NCBI GenBank assembly: GCA_016793805.1
Contig: JAEUIZ010000028.1
Span: 172,700-236,699 of the forward strand
Length of the DNA stretch: 64,000 bases
Direction: 5' to 3'
DNA from: Phycisphaerae bacterium
GTDB lineage: Bacteria; Planctomycetota; Phycisphaerae; Phycisphaerales; UBA1924
A model generated the notes under the pieces. That model was given only the letters and a program-made list of their open reading frames with translations, was not told the origin of the DNA and ran no database searches. Within the stretch, counting starts at the first letter, position 1, and every line of letters starts with the position of its first letter. The position numbers and the translations under genes are program-made. Shown here one piece after another: positions 17,808 through 26,589 of the stretch.

Positions 17808-19730
17808 ATGAAGCGAATCCTCCTCTCGACGGTCGGGCTGGTCGCGGTGCTGGCGCTGTTCCTCGCGGTGAACATCCTCGCGGTGGGGGTGCGCGGGGCG
17901 CGGGTGGACCTGACGGAGAACCGGCTGTACACGCTGGCGGCGGGGTCCAAGCGCATCGCGCAGCACCTGGACGAGCCGATCACGCTGACGCTGTACTACT
18001 CGGAGAAGCAGGCCAACGACCTGCCCGCGCAGTACAAGAGTTACGGGACGCGGGTGCGCGAGGTGCTGCGGGAGTTCACGATCGCGTCCAAGGGCAAGAT
18101 CCGGCTGAACGTGATCAGCCCGGAGGCGTTCAGCGACGAGGAGGACAAGGCGGTGGCGGCGGGGCTGGTGGGCGTGCCCACGGGCCGGGCGTCGGAGCGG
18201 TTCTACTTCGGGCTCGTGGCGGTGAACTCGACGGACCAGCAGCAGGTGATCCCGTTCTTCGACCCGTCGAAGGAGGAGTTCCTCGAGTACGACCTGACGC
18301 GGGCGATCTATCTGCTCTCGAACCCGGCGAAGAAGGCGATCGGGCTGATGTCGTCGCTGCCGATCGAGGGCGTGCAGGACAGCCCGTTTGCGCGGGGCGG
18401 GCAGACCCCGCCGTGGCAGATCGTGGCGCAGATGAAGGAACTGTTCGAGGTGAAGAAGGTCGCGCCCGACGTGACGGAGATCCCGGCGGACGTGCGGGTG
18501 CTCATGGTCGTCCACCCCAAGAACCTGGGCGAGAAGACGCTGTATGCGATCGACCAGTTCGTGCTGCGCGGGGGTCGGCTGATGGTGTTCGTCGATCCGT
18601 GGTGCGAGGCCGACGTGCCGCCGGGCGTGAACCCGATGCAGACGATGGGCATGCCGCGGAACTCGGACCTCAAGCGGCTCATGGACGCGTGGGGGATCGA
18701 GATGGTCGCGGAGCGCGTGGCGGCGGACAAGAAGAACGCGATCCGGGTGCAGATGGGGAGCCAGACCCGGCCCGAGACCGTGGACTACATCGCGTGGATG
18801 CAGATGGGCAAGGACTCGCTGGACTCCAGCGACGCGATCACGGGGCAACTCCAGACGATGAACGTGGCGACCGCGGGCGTGCTCACGCGGAAGCCCGACG
18901 CGGCCGTTGCGTGGACCCCGCTCATCCAGACCTCGACGGAGTCGGGGCTGGTCGACGTGAAGGAGATCCAGTTCGTCCCGGACCCGAAGAAACTGCTGGC
19001 GGAGTTCGTCCCGTCGAACCAGCGGCAGGTGATCGCGGCGCGGCTCTCGGGGAAGGTCAAGACGGCCTTTGCCGACGGGGACCCCTCCAAGCCCGCGCCC
19101 ACCGACGGCACGCCCAAGGACCTGGCGGGGCACCTCGCCGAGTCCGCCGAGCCGATCAACGTGATCGTCGTCGCGGACTGCGACCTCCTGCACGACCGGT
19201 TCTGGGTGCAGGAAGAGCGGCTGGGGCAGATCCTGCTGGGGTATCGCAAACTCGCGGACAACGGGGACTTCGTGATCCAGGCGCTGGACAACCTCTCGGG
19301 GTCGAGCGACCTGATCAGCGTGCGGGCGCGGGGGCGGTTCTCGCGGCCGTTTGAGCGCGTGCAGCGGATCCAGAAGGACGCGGAGGCGAAGTACATCGCC
19401 AAGGAGCAGGAACTGCAGACGAAACTGCGGGCGGGCGAGGCGCGGATCAGCGACCTGATGCGGCAGAAGCCGGACGGGTCGGGGGTGCTGCTCACGCCGG
19501 AGGTGCAGGAGGAGTTGAGCAAGGCGAGGAAGGACATGGTGGCGACGCGGAAGGAGTTGCGGGACGTGCAGCACCAGATGCGCAAGTCGATCGAGAGCCT
19601 GGGGACGAGCGTGAAGTTCGTGAACATCGGGCTGATGCCCGCGGTGATCGGCGCGGCGGCGGTGGGCCTTTCGGTGTACCGGGTGAACCGTCGGCGGACG
19701 AGCCGCGCCACGCCCAAGGACCTGAACTAG
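17808..19730 (+). CDS. GldG-like ABC-associated protein
   Basis: 640 residues: an N-terminal membrane span (about 5-27), then a long extracytoplasmic part beginning VDLTENRLYTLAAGSKRIAQHLDEPITLTLYYS, the hallmark of the GldG family, and a C-terminal span near 605-620 followed by a basic tail (RRRTSRATPKD). A predicted coiled-coil (about 515-595, rich in Lys, Glu and Gln) precedes the last span. It starts 3 nt after the permease stop. It probably works outside the membrane with the GldA/GldF-like pair; mechanism unknown. Confidence 0.88.
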   Translation: MKRILLSTVGLVAVLALFLAVNILAVGVRGARVDLTENRLYTLAAGSKRIAQHLDEPITLTLYYSEKQANDLPAQYKSYGTRVREVLREFTIASKGKIRLNVISPEAFSDEEDKAVAAGLVGVPTGRASERFYFGLVAVNSTDQQQVIPFFDPSKEEFLEYDLTRAIYLLSNPAKKAIGLMSSLPIEGVQDSPFARGGQTPPWQIVAQMKELFEVKKVAPDVTEIPADVRVLMVVHPKNLGEKTLYAIDQFVLRGGRLMVFVDPWCEADVPPGVNPMQTMGMPRNSDLKRLMDAWGIEMVAERVAADKKNAIRVQMGSQTRPETVDYIAWMQMGKDSLDSSDAITGQLQTMNVATAGVLTRKPDAAVAWTPLIQTSTESGLVDVKEIQFVPDPKKLLAEFVPSNQRQVIAARLSGKVKTAFADGDPSKPAPTDGTPKDLAGHLAESAEPINVIVVADCDLLHDRFWVQEERLGQILLGYRKLADNGDFVIQALDNLSGSSDLISVRARGRFSRPFERVQRIQKDAEAKYIAKEQELQTKLRAGEARISDLMRQKPDGSGVLLTPEVQEELSKARKDMVATRKELRDVQHQMRKSIESLGTSVKFVNIGLMPAVIGAAAVGLSVYRVNRRRTSRATPKDLN

Positions 19731-19743
19731 GGGGAGCCGAGCC

Positions 19744-20928
19744 ATGAACCAGCGGACCATCCTCGCCGTCGCCCTCGTCGCGGTCGTGGTCGTGGGAGTC
19801 GCGGCGGTGCTGTCGCAGAAGAACCGGGTGCCGAGCACGGCGGCGCCGGCGCGCGAGGCGCTCTTCCCCGAACTGGCCTCGCCGGAGCGGGTGAACCAGA
19901 TCGCGACGGTCTCGATCAAGCGGGACGGCTCGGAGTTCACGCTCAAGAAGGGGCCCGCGGGGTGGACCCTTGCCGAGCGCGGCGGGTACCCGGTGCTGGT
20001 GGACAAGGTGAAGGAACTGGCCGTGGGGCTGGGGCAGTTGCGCAACGCCGAGCCCAAGACGAGCAAGACGGAGTTGTACGCGAAGATCGGGGTGCAGGAC
20101 CTCGGGTCCAAGCCGGTCGAGGGCGAGGCGAACGCGGGCGCGACGGGTCCGGCGCTGCTGACGCTGCGCGACGACAAGGACGCGGTGGTGGCGTCGGTGC
20201 TGGTGGGGAACACGAAGTGGGAGGGCAACCAGCAGTCGGTGTATCTGCGCAAGGCGGGCGAGGCGCAATCGTGGCTGGCGCAGGGGAAACTCGACGTGCC
20301 GACGCAGGTGATCCAGTTGGTCGAGACGAAGATCGTCGAGGTGCCGAGGGACCGGTTGCGGATGGCCTCGGTGACGCACCCGGACGGGACGTACGCGGTG
20401 GTGGAGCGGGAGACCCCGGAGGCGTCGTCGTTCACGATCCGGGACGTTCCGAGCGGGCGCTCGCCGCGGACGCCGACCTCGGCCGAGGCGCTGGCGACGG
20501 CGCTCGCGTCGGTCACGCTCGAGGACGTGAAGCCCGCGAGCGCGGTGAAGTTCACGAACGCCAATGGGACCGCGGCGGGCCCGGTGGGCGAGTGGCGCAC
20601 CTTCGACGGGCTCGTCGTGACGTTCCAGATGGTCGAGGAGGGCGAGGCGACGTACGCGCAGGTGGTCGCGGCGTTCGACGAGAACTCGGCGGCGGCGGAG
20701 ATCACGGGCGCGCTCAAGCCCGCGGACGAGGTGAAGAAGGAGGTCGAGGCGATCAACGCGCGGGTCTCGGGCTGGGCGTACCTGATCCCATCGTGGAAGG
20801 CGCCGACGCTCAAGACGAAACTCGAGGACCTGCTCGCGCCGCTGACCCCGCCCCCGCCCCCGGCGTCGATGCAGGGCGAGGGCTCGACGGTGTTCCCGAT
20901 GCCGGGCCCGGGGGGCGCGCCGAAGTAG
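19744..20928 (+). CDS. DUF4340-type membrane-anchored protein
   Basis: 394 residues: one N-terminal membrane span (6-24) and a large extracytoplasmic domain with the repeated beta units typical of DUF4340 (RDGSEFTLKKGPAGWTLAERGGYPVLVDKVKELAVGL, about 60-95). It ends in a Pro-rich tail. The gene lies 13 nt after gldG with GGGGAGCC just before the ATG. DUF4340 genes are regular partners of GldA/F/G-like genes, so it probably belongs to the same complex; function unknown. Confidence 0.82.
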   Translation: MNQRTILAVALVAVVVVGVAAVLSQKNRVPSTAAPAREALFPELASPERVNQIATVSIKRDGSEFTLKKGPAGWTLAERGGYPVLVDKVKELAVGLGQLRNAEPKTSKTELYAKIGVQDLGSKPVEGEANAGATGPALLTLRDDKDAVVASVLVGNTKWEGNQQSVYLRKAGEAQSWLAQGKLDVPTQVIQLVETKIVEVPRDRLRMASVTHPDGTYAVVERETPEASSFTIRDVPSGRSPRTPTSAEALATALASVTLEDVKPASAVKFTNANGTAAGPVGEWRTFDGLVVTFQMVEEGEATYAQVVAAFDENSAAAEITGALKPADEVKKEVEAINARVSGWAYLIPSWKAPTLKTKLEDLLAPLTPPPPPASMQGEGSTVFPMPGPGGAPK

Positions 20929-20962
20929 CCCCGGCCGCCGCGGCGTTCCATACACTCCGCCG

Positions 20963-21838
20963 ATGCCGGCGAGTTCCAGCATGGCCCAGCCCGCCGCGAG
21001 CGCGCCGACACGCGAGGCGGCGTTGTCGTTCCGGGGCGTCGGGTACACCTACCCGGGCGCGACCCGCTCGGTCCTCGAGGGCGTGACGCTCGACGTGCCC
21101 GAGGGCGAGCGGCTGGGCATCCTCGGGCCCAACGGCGGGGGCAAGTCCACGCTCGTCAAACTCGCCACGGGGTTGCTCGCGGGGCACGTCGGCGAGATCC
21201 GCGTGTTCGGCCTCTCGCCCGCGCAGGCGAGGCGGCAGGGGCTGGTCGGGTATGTCCCACAGCGGGTCGAGGCCGAACTCGCCTTCCCGCTCAGCGTCGC
21301 GCAGGCCGTCTCGATGAGCGCGGCGCGGGGCGTCCCGCCGTGGCGGGGGCTGCCCGCGGACCGGCGCGAGCGCGTTGTCCTGGCGATGGATGTCGTGGAC
21401 ATCTCGTCGATCGCCGATCGGCCCATCGGTGCGCTCTCGGGCGGGCAGGTGCAGCGGACGATGATCGCGCGGGCGCTCGCGGGCGGCCCGCGGCTCCTGC
21501 TCCTGGACGAGCCCACCGTCGGCATCGACGTGGTGGGCCAGCAGCAGTTCGCGGCGCTGCTGGGGAGCGTGCGCGAGCGGCTGGGGGTGACGGTGGTGGT
21601 GGTCAGCCATGACCTGCGCGCGATCGCCGCGGGGTGCGACCGCGTGGCGTGCCTGAGCCGGACCCTGCACAGCCACACGGCACCGAGCGGGCTGACGCCC
21701 AAGGTGCTGGCCGAGGTCTTCAGCCATGACGTGGCGGCGGTCTTTGGGGACGTGCACGTGGACGCGCACCTGGCGCACGACTGCGACGATCCGTCGCACC
21801 ACCACGGGCCGGGCCACGAGCGGAAGGGCCGGGCTTGA
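20963..21838 (+). CDS. Zn/Mn-type ABC transporter ATP-binding protein with His-rich tail
   Basis: 291 residues. Walker A GPNGGGKST is at 55-63, GYVPQRVEAELAFPL is the family's Q-loop form, the signature is LSGGQVQRT and Walker B is LLLLDEPTVGID. The last 30 residues contain ten or so His with Asp (HVDAHLAHDCDDPSHHHGPGH), probably a metal-holding tail. With the permease next door it forms a second metal transporter; no binding-protein gene is beside it. A TACACT box ends 6 nt before the ATG and there is no Shine-Dalgarno sequence, so the mRNA may be leaderless. Confidence 0.88.
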   Translation: MPASSSMAQPAASAPTREAALSFRGVGYTYPGATRSVLEGVTLDVPEGERLGILGPNGGGKSTLVKLATGLLAGHVGEIRVFGLSPAQARRQGLVGYVPQRVEAELAFPLSVAQAVSMSAARGVPPWRGLPADRRERVVLAMDVVDISSIADRPIGALSGGQVQRTMIARALAGGPRLLLLDEPTVGIDVVGQQQFAALLGSVRERLGVTVVVVSHDLRAIAAGCDRVACLSRTLHSHTAPSGLTPKVLAEVFSHDVAAVFGDVHVDAHLAHDCDDPSHHHGPGHERKGRA

Positions 21839-22743
21839 ACACGCTGCGATACCTGACGGACCCGGCGATGTTCGAGGTGGTGGCGCCCGCGGTGCTGTCG
21901 GGGCTGGCGATCGCGCTGGCCTGTGCCGTGCTCAGCCCGCTGGCGGTCCTGAAGCGGATGTCGTTCGTGGGGCAGGGGATCAGCCACGCGGCGTTGGGGG
22001 GCGTGGGCGTGGTGGCGATCCTGCTCGCGGGTGCGGGCGGCGGGGCGCTCGCGGCGGTCGTGCGGAACGAACTGTTTCAGTCGCTCGTGGTGCTGCTGTT
22101 CTGCGCGGGCTCGGCATGGCTGATCGCGCGGCTGACGGAGCGCGGGGCCACCGCCGCCGACACCGCCATCGGGATCGTCCTGGTCGGGGCGATGACGCTG
22201 GGAGCGATCCTGGTGCAACTGGCGCGTCGGGCGGGCGGCGGCGGGGGCGCGGTCCGCAGTTGGGAGAGCCTGCTCTTTGGCGACATGCTCGTGGTGACGT
22301 GGACCGACGCGGCGCTGGCGTGGGCCGTGGCGCTGGCGGTGCTCGCGGCGGCGTGGTGGTTCCGCCGACCCATGCTCTTCTGGGCGTTCGACGAGGCGGC
22401 TGCGCCCGCGTTCGGGGTGAGCGGGGGCGCGATGAAGCACCTGCTGGTGGGCCTGCTGGCGCTGGCGATCGTGGCGTCGATGAAACTGGCAGGCGTGCTG
22501 CTGGCCACGGCGATGCTGGTGCTCCCCGGCGCGATCGCGCTGCGTCTGAGCCGTCGGCTGTGGACGGTCGTTGTGCTCTCGCTGGCGTCGGGGCTGCTGG
22601 GCGTGGCTGGCGGGCTGGTGGCGAGTTTCGAGTTGAATCTGCCCCCGGGCGGCGCGATCGTCGCGGTGCTCGTGCTGGGCTATGCCGCGGCGAGGGTGGT
22701 GCCGATGCCGAGCCTTCGCGGCGGCGGAACGGAGGCGACATGA
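21835..22743 (+). CDS. Zn/Mn-type ABC transporter permease
   Basis: 302 residues, ABC-3 family: LKRMSFVGQGISHAALGGVG near residues 38-58, about eight membrane spans and AGVLLATAMLVLPGAIALRL near 219-240. The start is TTG, overlapping the ATPase stop by four bases (TTGA), and is supported by the conserved N-terminus. Unlike the permeases of the first metal operon it has no DtxR-like tail and ends shortly after the last span. It may transport Zn or Mn. Confidence 0.87.
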   Translation: MNTLRYLTDPAMFEVVAPAVLSGLAIALACAVLSPLAVLKRMSFVGQGISHAALGGVGVVAILLAGAGGGALAAVVRNELFQSLVVLLFCAGSAWLIARLTERGATAADTAIGIVLVGAMTLGAILVQLARRAGGGGGAVRSWESLLFGDMLVVTWTDAALAWAVALAVLAAAWWFRRPMLFWAFDEAAAPAFGVSGGAMKHLLVGLLALAIVASMKLAGVLLATAMLVLPGAIALRLSRRLWTVVVLSLASGLLGVAGGLVASFELNLPPGGAIVAVLVLGYAAARVVPMPSLRGGGTEAT

Positions 22744-22925
22744 AGGCCGAGCGAATCCTGGCCGAACTGAATCGGATGCGGAAAGATCTGGGTGAAGACC
22801 CTAGTGACTTGGAGTGGGTCGCGATCCATCACGCGTTCTGCTTCATCTCGTATCAGATGGCCGCGTTCCAGGCGTATCTGGACGATCAGGACCGTAAGGG
22901 AGCGTTCGCGGAACTCGATGATTGA
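22740..22925 (+). CDS. 61-residue hypothetical protein at the end of the metal ABC operon
   Basis: MKAERILAEL...AFAELDD, mostly alpha-helical in appearance, with acidic and hydrophobic residues alternating and one Cys (C34) and two adjacent His (H30, H31) in VAIHHAFCFISYQMAAFQAY. The ATG overlaps the permease stop (ATGA), the same coupling as elsewhere in the operon, which is the main evidence that it is real. I do not recognise the family. It could be a small transporter-associated protein or a stray ORF. Confidence 0.6.
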   Translation: MKAERILAELNRMRKDLGEDPSDLEWVAIHHAFCFISYQMAAFQAYLDDQDRKGAFAELDD

Positions 22926-23255
22926 GCGGGATTTGGGCGTGCCGGCGTCCGAAAAAACGGCGCGCGAGCACCCCATGCCCGCGGGTTTGCCCATGTTCAC
23001 GCCGGGGGCGGTGTTGGGGTGAAAGGGAAGGAACCGGGGTGTTGCACGGGCGTATGGAATTGACGATACTGGCGTATCCGGCCAGGGAGTTCGCGGCCCT
23101 CGCGCAAAGCGACGAGGAACGAGCAGCGGGCCGGACGACCGATGGGGCGACCCGTCGGGCGATGTGCCGCGGATGACGGTCCGCGGGGAAGGAGTCCGGC
23201 GGCGGCGAGTCACGCCGCGACGGCTGGGTAGGCTCTTTCGGAAGGAGGTGATCCA

Positions 23256-23294
23256 GTGACGAAGTGTGACTGTACGAAGGGGCTGCGCGGTTGA
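23256..23294 (+). CDS. 12-codon ORF inside the structured RNA
   Basis: GTG start giving MTKCDCTKGLRG and a TGA stop, preceded by a full-length Shine-Dalgarno sequence with the GGAGG core 7 nt upstream. Two Cys codons flank Asp. The last codons form the 5' side of hairpin 1, so a translating ribosome would open that stem. Whether it is translated is not known; it may instead be an accidental frame after a ribosome-binding sequence. Confidence 0.4.
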   Translation: MTKCDCTKGLRG

Positions 23295-23345
23295 CGCGAG
23301 CTCGACGGAGCTGCGTTGCGCAGCCCTGAAGTAGGAACTCCTACG

Positions 23346-23380
23346 GCTGCCGGTCCGAGAGGGCCGGCGGCTTTGTTTTT
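23346..23380 (+). terminator. Intrinsic terminator of the small RNA unit
   Basis: GCTGCCGGTCC (23346-23356) pairs with GGGCCGGCGGC (23361-23371) over 11 bp including two G-T pairs, loop GAGA, then TTTGTTTTT. The T-run fixes the plus strand. There is no plus-strand gene between the 61-codon ORF and this site, so it ends either that operon or the RNA unit. Confidence 0.85.
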
Positions 23381-23421
23381 CGGAGTGGTCCCGTCGCGCG
23401 GCGAAGCGGCGATGTGACGGC

Positions 23422-24771
23422 TCAGAAGCGGTAGTGGAAGGCGTTTCCGTCGCCGTTGTTGCTGCCGTTGTCGTCGCCCGGCGCGCCAACGACGACCTCG
23501 CCCCGGCCGTTGTTGTTGGTGTCCCCGAGCCCGCAGACGGAGTATCCGAACTCCTCGCTGGAGTTGCCGTTGGGCGGGATGAGTTTGAAGAGGAAGGCGC
23601 CGGTGCCGGAGTAGATGTAGGCCCGCCCGTTGTTGTTGGGGCTGGTGCCTGGGTCCTCGTGCGAGGCGCCGACGATGGCGTCGCCTCGCCCGTCGTTGTT
23701 GAGGTCGGGGACGCCCGCGACAGAGGTCCCGAAGCGACCGTCGGCCTCGTTCCCGGGAGAGACCAGGGTGCGGATGAGGACGCCGGTGGCGCCGTTGAAG
23801 ATGTAGGCGCGGCCGGCGCGGCCGAACTCGCGTGGGGCACCGACGATGACCTCCGGGATCCCGTCGCCGGTGGCATCGGGCACGCTCGCCACGGCTTCGC
23901 CGAATCGGCCGTCGTTCTGCGGCGTGGGCGGGAGGAGTTTGCGGAGGAACGCGCCGGTGGCGCCGGAGTAGATGTAGACCCGGCCGGCGTCGTCGGGCCG
24001 CTCCTTGGGCGCGCCGACGATGACGTCCTGGATCCCGTCGCCGTTCATGTCCGGGGCGACGGCGACGGCCTTGCCGAAGTCGCCGGAGTCCTCGGGCGCA
24101 ATGGGGAGGATGTTGCGGATGATCTGCCCTGTGGCGCCGGAATAGATCACCACGCGGCCGCTGTCCGAGTTGGAGCCGCTCGAACTCATGCGGTCCTCAT
24201 GCGGGAATCCGACGACGACATCGCCCCGTCCGTCTCCGTTGAGATCCTGGATTCCCGCGACGGACTCGCCGAAGTTCCCGAAGGCTTCGGCCCGAGGTGG
24301 GACGAGCGTTCGCAGGAAGCCGCCGGTGGCGCCGGAATAGAGATAGACGCGCCCGCACTGTGCGGGGCTGGAGCCGGGGCTGTCGTTGGGAGCACCGACG
24401 ATGACATCGGGGACGCCGTCGCCGTTGACGTCGGACACGCCCGAGAGCGAGTAGCCGAAGAACCCGTCGACCTCGACGATGGGCTGCCCGAGTTGGCGGA
24501 TGCGCTGGCCGGTGGCGCCGGAGTAGATGTAGACGCGGCCCACGTTGCCGGAGCCGAAGTAGGACCCGACGATGATGTCGGGCTTCCCATCGCCGTTGAT
24601 GTCGGCGATGGGTGCAACGGTGCTCCCGTGGAGCTCGACGGCGGTCGGGTTCGGCGGGGAGAGCGTGACGGGAGCCGGGACCTGGGCGGTGGCCACGGCT
24701 GGCCAGCCCATGACAGCCAACAGGCCAAGACACACCACCGGACGATGCGACGGGAAACGAATGGATCGCAT
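23422..24771 (-). CDS. Secreted FG-GAP repeat (beta-propeller) protein
   Basis: 449 residues with a signal peptide (about 1-30, cleavage after ATA near VATAQ) and seven repeats of about 60 residues, each with FG..VAG..D.NGDG..DV.VGAP and GR.YIYSGATG. These are integrin-alpha-like FG-GAP/FG-GAP-type blades that bind Ca through the D.NGDG loops and fold into a seven-blade propeller. The repeats differ enough to look old. It is probably extracellular; partner unknown. The ATG at 24771 was chosen over the frame start at 24930 because GGAG lies 7-10 nt upstream and the signal peptide begins there. Confidence 0.88.
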   Translation of the reverse strand: MRSIRFPSHRPVVCLGLLAVMGWPAVATAQVPAPVTLSPPNPTAVELHGSTVAPIADINGDGKPDIIVGSYFGSGNVGRVYIYSGATGQRIRQLGQPIVEVDGFFGYSLSGVSDVNGDGVPDVIVGAPNDSPGSSPAQCGRVYLYSGATGGFLRTLVPPRAEAFGNFGESVAGIQDLNGDGRGDVVVGFPHEDRMSSSGSNSDSGRVVIYSGATGQIIRNILPIAPEDSGDFGKAVAVAPDMNGDGIQDVIVGAPKERPDDAGRVYIYSGATGAFLRKLLPPTPQNDGRFGEAVASVPDATGDGIPEVIVGAPREFGRAGRAYIFNGATGVLIRTLVSPGNEADGRFGTSVAGVPDLNNDGRGDAIVGASHEDPGTSPNNNGRAYIYSGTGAFLFKLIPPNGNSSEEFGYSVCGLGDTNNNGRGEVVVGAPGDDNGSNNGDGNAFHYRF

Positions 24772-24928
24772 GAAACTCTCCTTCGGAGGCCTGTTGGACA
24801 GGGGATCAGGCCAAGAGTAGGTGGCAAGCAAGGGGCGTGCCGGGCGGGTTTCGGGTCGTCGGGAGGGCTTCGAGGGCGGGTTTCGGGGTTCGCGGACCGT
24901 TCGAATCGTGCCGATGTAGCATGACGGC

Positions 24929-26476
24929 ATGAACGCACGTCACGCGAACCCGGACCCGTGCATCCTGGTGATCTTCGGCGCCTCGGGGGACCTGACGCAC
25001 CGCAAACTGATCCCGGCGTTGTACGAACTCTCGCGCGGGAACGGGGGACGGGCGAGGCTCCCGGAGCGGCTCGCCATCCTCGGGGTCTCGCGCACGCCGA
25101 TGTCCGACGACCAGTTCCGCGACAAGTTGCGGGGCTCGGCCAAGGCGCACGCCGCGGGCTTCGACGAGGCGAGTTGGTCGGCATTTGCGCGGTGCATCCA
25201 CTACCACGCGGGAGACGCCGCGAGCCCGGAGAGTTATCCGGCGCTGGCGGATCGGCTGGCGCGACTCGGGGCGGAGCACCGGCTGGCGATGCCCACGGGC
25301 GGCGCGAACCTGCTGTTCTACCTCTCGGTCTCGCCGAATCTCTACGTCCCGATCATCGGGAGTCTGGGCGAATCGGGGCTGATCGCGGAGGGGAAGCGGT
25401 GGTGCTCGATCGACCCGTCGGCGACGCCGTGGCAGCGGATCATCGTGGAGAAGCCGTTCGGGACGGACCTGGGGAGCGCGCAGTCATTGAACATGGCCCT
25501 GGGCCGGGTCTTTGAGGAAGACGCGATCTATCGGATCGACCACTACCTGGGCAAGGAACTGGTGCAGAACATCCTGGTGATGCGGTTCGCCAACTCGATC
25601 TTCGAGCCGATCTGGAACCGGTCGAGCATCGACCACGTGCAGGTGACGGCGGCGGAGACGCTGGGCGTGGGCTCGCGGGCGGCGAACTTCTACGACACGG
25701 CCGGCGCGATGCGAGACATGGTGCAGAGCCACCTGCTCGAGGTGCTGGCGCTGGTGGCGATCGAACCCCCGAGCGTGTTCGACGCCGACGCCTCGCACCG
25801 CGAGAAGATCAAACTGTTCAACAGCGCCCGCTCGATCGAGCCCGCCTCGGCCCACGAGTCCGCCGTCTTTGGGCGATACGCGCGCGGGAAACCCGATGAG
25901 CCGGCGTATGTCGAGGAGGCGGGCGTGGATCCCGCACGCCGAACCGAGACCTATTGCGCCATGCGCGTGGAGTTCGACAACTGGCGCTGGGCTGGCGTCC
26001 CGTTCTACCTCCGCAGCGGGAAACGGCTGGCGAAGAAACTGACCGAGGTCGTGGTGCAGTTCCGCCGACCGCCCGTGAACCTCTTCCGCGAGGTGGACGG
26101 CGTCGGGGAGATGGGCGCGAATCGCCTCATCATCAACATCGCGCCCACCGAGGGCCTCGAACTCCACGTCCTGGGCAAGGTCCCCGGCGCGGGGCTCCGC
26201 ATCGACGCGGCCAACCTGAACCTCGACTACATCGACCGCTTCGGGGGCGAGAAGGTCGAGGCGTATGGCCCGCTCATCCTCGACGCGATGCGAGGCGACC
26301 GCTCGCTCTACAAGCACCGCGACCAGATCGAGGGGACCTGGCGGATCTGCCAGCCCCTGCTCGAGTCGGCGACGCTGCGGGAGCGGATCGAGGACTACGC
26401 CACCGGCTCGTGGGGCCCGCGCGGGGCCGAGGCCCTTCTGGCACGCGACGGCCGGGCGTGGCACAACCCCGCGTGA
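24929..26476 (+). CDS. zwf: Glucose-6-phosphate 1-dehydrogenase
   Basis: 515 residues, normal length. It oxidises glucose-6-phosphate with NADP (or NAD) in the first step of the oxidative pentose phosphate pathway. Key sites: the dinucleotide loop GASGDLTHRKL (17-27), VEKPFGTDL, and the catalytic RIDHYLGKE (202-210) with D204 and H205. The C-terminal domain ends with DQIEGTWRICQPLLE. It stands alone between divergent and unrelated genes. A TAGCAT box ends 6 nt before the ATG and there is no Shine-Dalgarno sequence, so it may be translated from a leaderless mRNA. Confidence 0.97.
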   Translation: MNARHANPDPCILVIFGASGDLTHRKLIPALYELSRGNGGRARLPERLAILGVSRTPMSDDQFRDKLRGSAKAHAAGFDEASWSAFARCIHYHAGDAASPESYPALADRLARLGAEHRLAMPTGGANLLFYLSVSPNLYVPIIGSLGESGLIAEGKRWCSIDPSATPWQRIIVEKPFGTDLGSAQSLNMALGRVFEEDAIYRIDHYLGKELVQNILVMRFANSIFEPIWNRSSIDHVQVTAAETLGVGSRAANFYDTAGAMRDMVQSHLLEVLALVAIEPPSVFDADASHREKIKLFNSARSIEPASAHESAVFGRYARGKPDEPAYVEEAGVDPARRTETYCAMRVEFDNWRWAGVPFYLRSGKRLAKKLTEVVVQFRRPPVNLFREVDGVGEMGANRLIINIAPTEGLELHVLGKVPGAGLRIDAANLNLDYIDRFGGEKVEAYGPLILDAMRGDRSLYKHRDQIEGTWRICQPLLESATLRERIEDYATGSWGPRGAEALLARDGRAWHNPA

Positions 26477-26493
26477 TCGCTCGGGTCCATCCC

Positions 26494-26523
26494 TTGACTC
26501 CCTCGGGCTCGCCCGCGCATCAT
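26494..26523 (+). promoter_or_regulatory. Possible promoter of the small dockerin-type protein gene
   Basis: TTGACT (26494-26499), an 18-bp spacer and CATCAT (26518-26523). The -35 matches well, the -10 only partly. The start would be about 60 nt before the ATG at 26590, which has an SD-like GGAGG 10 nt upstream. Confidence 0.4.
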
Positions 26524-26589
26524 TGCGCAGGTTCGAGCCCCCAACGGCTCCCGTGAGCCGGCGCGGGCGAGCGCGATCGGAGGCCCAAC

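Larger units (their letters stand above)
23242..23380 (+). ncRNA. Putative structured small RNA with an anti-16S sequence and leader ORF
   Basis: Sequence order: AAGGAGGTGATCCAG (23242-23256), complementary over 15 nt to the 3' end of bacterial 16S rRNA; a 12-codon ORF starting at GTG 23256; hairpin 1 with outer stem GGGCTGCGC (23280-23288)/GCGCAGCCC (23318-23326) and inner stem ACGC-AGCTC/GAGCT-GCGT with loop GACG; hairpin 2 GTAGG-AACT-CCTAC (23331-23344); hairpin 3 an intrinsic terminator. The next gene is on the other strand, so this is not the leader of a downstream gene. I cannot place it in a known RNA family. No strong promoter is visible; TAGGCT at 23229-23234 could be a -10 box. The 5' end is a guess. 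Confidence 0.5.
22926..23421. other. Non-coding region with a structured RNA unit
   Basis: 496 bp without a normal protein gene. The first 230 bp show nothing I can name. At 23167-23186 CCGCGGA and TCCGCGG form a perfect 7-bp hairpin. The structured RNA unit follows at 23242-23380 and is described separately. Confidence 0.6.

Noticed and set aside
23242..23256. A 16S rRNA fragment on the minus strand
   Set aside because: Only the 15 nt of the 3' end match; the sequence before it is not 16S-like (no conserved GTAACAAGGTA-type stretch), so it is not an rRNA remnant.
23292..23294. TGA as selenocysteine extending the 12-codon ORF
   Set aside because: The frame stays open but the following sequence forms hairpins and a terminator, and no SECIS-like element or selenoprotein context is seen.
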